64,000 nt of DNA from Pyrenula massariospora (Eukaryota > Ascomycota > Eurotiomycetes > Pyrenulales > Pyrenulaceae). The position numbers were made by a program, and so were the translations under genes. Location: assembly GCA_021030905.1 (NCBI GenBank), contig JAGFMI010000008.1:1116001-1180000 (forward strand). Reading direction: 5' to 3'. The notes beneath the pieces were generated by a model, which saw only the letters and a list, made by a program, of their open reading frames with translations, had not been told where the DNA came from and did no database searches. This document shows positions 56,947-64,000 of this stretch, piece by piece. Position 1 is the first letter of the stretch. Every line of letters begins with the position of its first letter.

Positions 56947-58829
56947 ATGTCAGACCATGATTCTGTCGATACAAGCATTCACGGACCGACCGAAGAAGAA
57001 AGGACACTCCAGGCATTCGTGAGACCACTGGTATTGGATGAAACAACCGTACACCGAATCGCATACGAGTTCTCGCAGGTATACAGAGACCTAGCGCTCA
57101 ACTCAGATGAACAATTCCTCCCCACGCCGGTGACTAAGCTACCTAGTGGCGAGGAGACAGGCTCTTACCTTTCGATTGATGTTGGGGGGAGTAATCTCCG
57201 CGTCGCTTTTATCGACCTTCTCGGCGAAGAGGCTGACAAGGAAGTTTCCACCAATGGAAAAGAAAGGTCACGTGAGACCATCAAAAAGGCCCAACGCCCA
57301 AGAGTGCAGCGGAGACTGGAGAAGGCATGGCCCATAGGAGAGCATTTAAAGAGAGACAAGACCGAAGATTTGTTTGCTTGGATTGGGGATTGTATTGCAG
57401 AGGTAGTGGGTGATCGTTTAAGCTCGAGCGATGTTGCACACAAAGCGCCACCAGAGGAGCTGGAGATGGGCATCACATTTTCTTTCCCAATGATGTACGC
57501 AAAGGACCTTTCCACTCTTTCTCAACTTCATTTCAAACCCCTGATTCCATCTTGTCCTGGACTCTCCGGCCCTTTGATATCCGAATCTAGTCAGTCTAAC
57601 AGTTCCATAGGCAAGACTCACTCTCCTCCGCCACACTCATGCCTATGGGAAAAGGCTTCGCCATGTCCGATGACCTGAATCTTGGTAGCAACCTTCTCGC
57701 AGGCTATGCTCGCCATACCCGCCGTCCCTCCTCACCCCCTGACGAACAACCACCCTCAGCCAAGCGTAGGAAGCTTGGGCCTTTACCCAGTCTCAAAATT
57801 GCAGCCATCACGAACGACACGGTCGCTACCCTTGCTTCTCTCGCCTATTCCGTGAAGTCCCTCCCCAACTCCCGCGTAGCCGCTGGCATTATCGTCGGAA
57901 CTGGCTGCAATGCCACCATCCCCATGTCACTGTCCTCGCTCGGGTCACAGAAGGCCTCTGTTATCTCTGCCAATGCCCCTTCGGCGACCTCCACCGTTGT
58001 CAACACAGAGATCACCATCTCCGGCGCGTGTGGTCCCCTGAAACCTATAACAACAGCCTGGGACAAGAAATTGGACGCTGAATGTGCCCGCCCAGGTTTC
58101 CAACCCCTCGAATATATGACAGGTGGCCGCTACATCGGCGAACTTATCCGCATAATCTTCTACTCCTACATGACCGAGACCCACAATCCACTAATCCCTC
58201 CGGCCGCCCTCCCTGCCCACCTCGTCCACAACTACAGCTTCACGACAACCTTTGTCTCGACCGTCATCGCCCGCGCCCGCTCCGACGACGAGCTCTGCGG
58301 CGAACTCAGGCGCGTCCTCCCTCCCCCAGAATCCAGCTCCTGGGCCTGGACTCCGCACACTGCACGAGCGCTACGGCTAATAGCACGCCTCGTGCAATCC
58401 CGCTCGGCAGCCCTCATCGCCGCAGCGACCGTCGGCCTCTTGGCCTGCGTCGACGAGATCACGCTCTCTCCACCCAGCGCCCCCACCGCCTCCAACCTCC
58501 GAACAACCGCCCGTACCGACTCCCCCGCGCCTTCGGTCGAACTCCCGCTCCATCCGTCCACCACCGCGTCGAATCGCGCGACGCCAACCCCGCCGAACAT
58601 GACCATCATCAACTCGTCCCCCCTCGAGCTCGTCATCGCCTACACCGGCGGCATCATCCAGCACTACCCCAGCTTCAAGGAGAGCTGTCAGCGGTGGATC
58701 GATCGGCTGGTGATGCGCGCGGGGCCCCAGGAGGGCGGGAAGAGCGTGTTTCTGAGGGAGGCGCGGGATGGGGGGATCATTGGGGCGGGGGTTCTGGCGG
58801 GGATGGAGAGTGGGGCCGAGGGGCTGTGA
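56947..58829 (+). CDS. atypical hexokinase (HxkC/HxkD-XprF type)
   Basis: Exons are 56947-57494 and 57611-58829, giving 588 residues. The 116-base intron has a CTAAC branch and joins TFSFPMM/QDSLSSATLMPMGKGFAM. The hexokinase fold is plain: phosphate loop YLSIDVGGSNLRVAF (~74-88), ITNDTVATLASLAY with the usual catalytic Asp, GTGCNATI and PGFQPLEYMTGGRYIGELIRI. Two parts are unlike true hexokinases. The block after NTE lacks the WG-F-D pattern, and a Pro-rich insert ending AKRRKLGPLP comes before the NDT motif. Aspergillus has two non-catalytic hexokinase-like regulators, one mitochondrial (HxkC) and one nuclear (HxkD/XprF). The basic insert would suit a nuclear form. A role in nutrient-controlled protease expression is inferred only. 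Confidence 0.85.
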
Positions 58830-60060
58830 GGGTGTTGCAAAGCGAAGATGGAGAAATGGGCGTAGGGGTCGGCAGAGCGTCTTGCTACAAATCGTTCGTG
58901 ATGGGTCCCTTGAGTGCAACCTGAGCGTCGTGGTGGGGGAAGGTGGGAGGCAATGCCGGTCTGGATATATGGATAGAGATTTGCAAGCAAGGCGTCGTGA
59001 GTCCTTCTTGGGTTTAGGTTCAGGTTCAGCGGGAGTGAGGATATCTCTTTTCGTTAGGTAATACGGGTTTCCGGATCGGATGCAGTGAACTACCTATCGA
59101 AATACCTCACCACCAAGGCGGATTTTTACGAGCGAGCGAGCACGGGAGCTCGTGACATTGGTCGGATCACATTAATACAATACATGCCGATGGTAGACCA
59201 CTCTATAACATTCATGGAAATTTTCTTTAAATTTTTTTCTCTGTCGATCATGTAATGTTCTGTTTGCGGCAACACCATGCAATGCCATGTTATGTCATGC
59301 CATGCTGTGTCCTGGCCCGCCTTACATAGATTTTATGCAGATGGAGAGACATTTGCAGCCCGTTACAGCCATCAAGGACGTCCTCCTTCTGCCTTATGTT
59401 AGCTTCCCGATGCCTTCCTTCCTTCATCCCATCTCTTCGGCTCTCCTGGATGGACGATAGACCATTGTGTGTATGAATGTGTATCCAAATCATCTGTTGA
59501 TTTTCTGAGTAATAATCCAATCCAATCCATTCCTTCTTTCTCTGGTGGCCTGATCATGCATATATGTATGCATCCACGTTTCACTTCAGTGCTTCTCCAG
59601 TGCGCATAATGCGCATTTTCTCTCTCTCTCAATCTCGTTCACCAAGCGAACCCCAAATCATTACATCGCCTCGTTGCGCCAGAACCATCTCGTCTCATCT
59701 CGGAGAGGACGTCGAGGTCGGCATCGGATCGGATCAGATCAGATCAGGCCTTCATGTCATATCACGACATAACAGGGGCGGGGAATCCTGAGCTCGTAGG
59801 AGCAAATGTACGTACTTAAGCTCGGTCTGGCCGTTCGAACGCATGCTGATACCAACAAGTAATTCGGGAGTTCGTTGGATTGTGATTGGGGCCAGGTCAA
59901 GTTGGGCGCTGGTCGCGGGTGTGTTGACGTCGTGGTCGTTGTATGAAATCTTTGGTTCGTGAGGTCGGTCTTGGTATCGGCATCGCAGAACCGTTCATTA
60001 TCCAAGTCCATGTTGAAGTCCAAGTCCGGATGCTGGAATATCAACACCGCTCAGGATCAA
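58830..60060. other. convergent intergenic region with short simple repeats
   Basis: This 1.2 kb stretch lies between the ends of two genes. It contains an imperfect CATGC/CATG run at 59266-59309 and a GATCG/GATCA pentamer run at 59722-59749. No gene was seen. Confidence 0.45.
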
Positions 60061-61392
60061 TCATCTTGCTATCCCAACCCCTCTGTTCGCACTCGATTCC
60101 CTCTCTTTCTGCTCCATTAGATTCCCTTCGTCCCTTAACCAACCCGCCTGACTCATCTCCCTCCCCCTCGACCCAGGGCTTCTATCTGACCCCTCCGACT
60201 CAGACTCCCTTCCCTCAATGTGTGTTGCGTTGATCATGCCTTTCGCACTCCCCTGACTCTCCGCCTTCCCGTGGTGACTCCACTTCCCTGTTCTAGGCAG
60301 CTTCTCCCCACTGATACTCCTCTGTAGATCCCTCAACCGTCTCTCCGCGGTGCTGGTCTGGCTCGATAGCGGGTCCCCCTGCACATTCGATCGCGCCTTC
60401 TGCATTTCCCACGGTGCGGTCGCTGCCGTTGGCCTGTTCCGCGAGTCACTGCTATCGATGGCGAAGCTCCCGAGCCTGGAGATCTTAAACGCCCTCAGCC
60501 GGTCTAGCGCGGTCTTGAAATCATCCAGGATGACACTGTCGGTCAAGCACTTGAACACGAAGGCCAGCTTCCAGAATGGGTTGACGCCAACGGGAAGCGA
60601 GGATTTGAGAGCGTCAGTGACGGAGAGGATGTCGACGATGATGAAGCAGATGGAGAGGCACATGGCAAGCAGCATGATGGCGAAGCGCGGGGATATGCGG
60701 AGGAGCTCGACAATTCCAAATTCGTAGCGGGTGCGGATGGCGTGGAAGAGAGAAACGGTGGTGAAGATCCACCAGGGGTCGCTGTTTCGGTGAGAGGTTA
60801 GTGGAAACGAAGAATCGGAGGGCGAGAAGGTAGGTTTGACGTACCGGAAAAGAGCTTCAAATGGACGTGTGTGAAGGAAGATGGTGTTGATGTTGTTGAA
60901 GTAGGTGAAATTGGCATAGATCTCGAGGACCCAGTAAGGTTGGACGAGGATGACGGTTCCTATATAAACTAGGGAGACGCGGCGGCTAAGGAAGGGTTTA
61001 TTCTTCATCCAAGCGACAACGTTGTGAAGAGACCAGGACATATTGAGGAAGATCGCTGTGACGGAGAGATACCAGCCGTAGACTGGCGCATGGTTGAAAA
61101 TGAAGGTGCCATGCCAAAGACCGAGGAGAAGCTAGGGCAGGGTCAGTATTTGCAACCCTGGGAAAGAGATACCACCAACCTCAGCAAGAATGAGCTTGTG
61201 GAGCAAGACACCTCTCCGCATGTTTGCCACCGTGATACAAGCCATTATGATGAGCGAGCCCACCATGAACCCCTGCGCCCATGCCTCAAGAATGAGTCCA
61301 TCTGGATCTGTAGGCTTTTGTACATCCAGAATTCGCTTGACGAGGGAGTTGCCAGCAGCTTCCCTAACGTGACGGGACGGAATAGGACTCAT
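60061..61392 (-). CDS. multi-pass membrane protein of unknown function
   Basis: Exons are 61392-61180, 61131-60845 and 60781-60061, giving 406 residues. The introns (48 and 63 bases) join at LILAE/LLLGLWHGTF and EALFR/DPWWIFTTV, removing stops and restoring one frame. About six or seven membrane segments follow: FMVGSLIIMACITVANM, GWYLSVTAIFLNMSWSLHN, VYIGTVILVQPYWVLEIYANF, WWIFTTVSLFHAI and FAIMLLAMCLSICFIIVDIL. The last ~190 residues are a polar cytosolic tail (FKTALDRLRAFKISRLGSF, then Ser/Arg-rich). I recognise the layout as common in filamentous fungi but cannot name a function. It may be a receptor-like or scaffold protein. Confidence 0.75.
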
Positions 61393-64000
61393 GGTAGGCA
61401 ATGACACTCAAGTTCAGAGTTGAGGCAGGCGTCGTTATGTCGTGTGGGTTAGATATTTGGAAGGGAATTCTTGTTGGGTAAGCGGGCCGATTGAGATCAT
61501 GTGGCAGTTCAATTCGAGCTTTTTGATCTCTTCGAGTGGGACCGCCACCGACTCGATAGATGCATAGTAGTCTCAATTTCAATGCTAGAACTTCGTAGCG
61601 GTAACACAAAGCAACAGATGAGAAAGTTGCGGAGGTAGGAGCAATAGGTATGAGGAGTCCTGGTGTTATGGCTGGCCCGCACAATGAACAGAAGTGGAGG
61701 GAGCCCAGTCTGGGGTAAGCAGCGGCGCAAATCGTAGATTGCATTAAGTAAAAGTGTAAGGGTCTGTTAGCGAGAGCACTATTAGCCATCATTACGCCAC
61801 GGCACGATCAGCCCATGCCCACCTAGACCGGGTCATGACAATGCGAGCCGTCGATTCACGAGGTTGAGACAGCGCACACGCCAATTATCGCCCACCGGTC
61901 ACACGAGACCGGGGCAGTGGGGAGCTGGGTCATGGGTGAAAAATAGCAGGAGCCGCATGAGTCTGACAGTGCTGTCTTTGAATACGATGCAGCCTCGACC
62001 GAAGGATCTGGTATTGGGCTGGCGGCGCTGACTGCTCATTGTCTCCTCGACTGGAAAGTTTAGATTAGATCTTGGGCACACCCACGTTGGTGGGACTGAC
62101 GGCACGAAAGTGGGCGATGGGGCCTCGTCACCTCGTGATTTGCCGTCTAGCTTTGACCACAAGGCTCCCGAGGCCCGAAGTGTTGAGCGCTGTCATCACA
62201 GAGGGTTGCCGCGGTCGCTAAACAAGAGCCGCTGAGAGGACGAGGGGTCGATATGGTGGAGCCCAGGCCCGAGTCGTCCGGTCCTTTATTCGGTACCTCT
62301 GCACCAGGTCGTCGGTAAGCTGCTGCTGCTGGTGGCTGGCGCGCCGTTCCAGGATTCCAGGCTGAGATTGAAACTCTGGTCTGCACAGGGTCCTCGCTCT
62401 TGGTATTATTGCATGTTTGTCCGCACCTGACTGCCGTGCTGTTGCTGGATGTCTTGTACAATCTGAAGCCGGCTGCCACCAGGGACGAGTTTCAAGAAAT
62501 GATGCATCAGAGCGAAGGACGATCCGGGGAATGACGCCGGCGCACCCTGGCCGCCACATGTCATTGTGTGCTTTGAGAGGCGCCGTGGAACCAATAGCCG
62601 ACGGAGAGCACGGCCGAACTGCCCAAGCCGGGTGAAGAAGCCGCCTAAAGCTCCAGGAATTCTCGTCGCAGAGGCAAGTCGTCGCGTGATGATAACGCCT
62701 GTGACTCGTGGGCGTTTTAATTCCCCTGGTCCCGTTTGTTAGTATCCAAAGAATGCTCCTAGATGTTGCTTGCTGTCGAGGTGAAGTGTGCTTTGGCTGC
62801 AGGCGGCTTCCCCTCCATCTCCGCCAAGGGCACGTCCCCAGGTTCGGGGGACACAAAGCAGGTGACGACAGCTGTCAGGGGATAAGGCTTCACGGGGAAG
62901 AATAAGGTACGCAGCAAACCCTTCCGAAAATCTAAGTCTTCTACGCCAGCTCTCAAATCGAAGGAATGCAAGGATGTTTACCTGAGCATGTCGGTACTCC
63001 GTAAATGCATTCGATTCAGAAGTAGCTCCGGCCGCCACTGTGCTGGGGTTCAGAAACTATCTATCACTCAGCCTCGTGTGCAAGGATTGCTGCAACGAAG
63101 GTTTCCCCATGTCGAATACATTGATACTCTGAGAAGTCAGGGCCTTCATGGTACCCGACAGCTATGGCCCTAAAGACTAACTTCAATAGCCTACATCGAT
63201 GAACAAAATTAAAGAGTTAAGTTTGTTATATATAAGGTATTCATGGCAGAAGAAAACATTTAAGGACTTCGGACTAGGGTAGTGACATAGGCCTACACGG
63301 CTCCTGCCGAAGAATTGGGACGGGAGGTAATGCGTAAGCAGCCATCTTGCGGGATTAACAAGCATTCGCCCGGTCTATTCAGTTCCGGTGCAGGTGCCTT
63401 CCCTCCCATTGCTGGCATCGATTGCACAACCTTTCCAATCCGCGGCGGTAATGAATATCCATTCGATAACACCCTAAGGCGTAAAGACAACTATGCCATG
63501 TCACGAAGTTTGTCCTGCAAATATGGCTGCAATCGGCATACGTGTGGAACGTGAGGCACATTTTGATGTGATGAGATCTGTCACGATATAGCTTGTTTTA
63601 GAGCAGCTTATGTTTGGAGCTTCTTGTTGGTATTGAAGAATGACTGGGACAAGGAGAGCCAATGACAGACAAATGAACAAGAGAAAATGCATTTATGCTT
63701 ATTGTCTCGGAGGGTTCGACAGTGAGCGCTTGCAATACTAAGCTCTTGGTCTTATTCCAAAACGAAGCAAGGCAAAGTACAAGGCTATTGTGATTTTGCG
63801 AAAAAGGCGAGTGGTGAGCGAGACTGTCTTCGCCTGTCAGGCGCTTCAAAAAGGTTTTAGAAATTAGGAAATGACAGAAAAGAATAATAAACCTCTCAAT
63901 TGACAATGATTGCATCGCTTCTGTCATAGAGAGGATGAAAGGTTCTTGGCCAGGCTCATTATGAAATACCGAGCAGATGATATTAACAGACACTGTTTTA
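61393..64000. other. no gene supported, right end of window
   Basis: ORFs up to 212 codons occur (62218-62856, minus), but they overlap other frames, lack motifs and have Arg/Pro/Ser-biased composition as expected by chance. The stretch from 63180 to 63260 is AT-rich. Part of it must be the promoter of the membrane-protein gene. Confidence 0.4.

Noticed and set aside
62218-62856. 212-codon minus-strand ORF near the right end
   Set aside because: It overlaps two other frames, shows no motif or membrane segment, and its composition looks random.
1-64000. tRNA genes, CRISPR arrays and intact transposons
   Set aside because: I scanned by eye for tRNA B-box-like GTTCGA patterns, regular spaced repeats and terminal inverted repeats, and found none convincing. 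A tRNAscan or repeat search was not possible.

Overview
The window is fungal nuclear DNA, most likely from a filamentous ascomycete (Pezizomycotina). The reasons are short introns of about 48 to 140 bases with GTANGT-like donors and CTRAC-type branch sites, a HET-C gene of the Neurospora type, a fused CPSase/ATCase (URA2), an atypical hexokinase, a DOMON/cytochrome b561 protein and several UstYa-family (DUF3328) genes. I cannot name the genus. About 24 genes are supported and many exon borders could be read by hand. No rRNA, tRNA, CRISPR array or intact transposon was seen.

Left part (0.3-14.5 kb): a MYND zinc-finger gene broken by a one-base frameshift in a six-base homopolymer; a long gene-free stretch; HET-C with a Gln/Trp-rich tandem-repeat region; a RING/TRAF-type zinc-finger protein; a Qc-SNARE (Syn8-like); a DUF1275 membrane protein; a secreted bicupin oxalate decarboxylase; and a membrane-anchored nucleotide pyrophosphatase-like protein that has lost most catalytic and metal-binding residues.

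Middle (15.8-24.2 kb): the most interesting region. A small secreted precursor (21530-21871) carries three Kex2-bounded copies of a Tyr-containing core (PHIYAEYIR / PHIYAQYIR). Around it lie four UstYa-family genes with paired HxxHC motifs, a secreted DOMON-cytochrome b561 protein and a small secreted ORF. This is the layout of a fungal dikaritin-type RiPP (ribosomally made, post-translationally modified peptide) cluster. The core sequence is not one I recognise. A 2.8 kb gene-poor stretch follows, then a secreted GH20 beta-N-acetylhexosaminidase.

Right part (29.9-64 kb): mainly conserved housekeeping genes: a Yvc1-like vacuolar TRP channel, URA2 (three exons, about 2306 residues), a long disordered protein, a glutathionyl-hydroquinone reductase-like GST, the ubiquitin E1 enzyme UBA1, a GCP4-like gamma-tubulin complex protein, a GILT-type thiol reductase, an atypical hexokinase with a basic nuclear-signal-like insert, and an uncharacterised multi-pass membrane protein. 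The last 2.6 kb holds no gene I can support.

Exon coordinates are given in the evidence text. Start and end columns give the whole coding span including introns.
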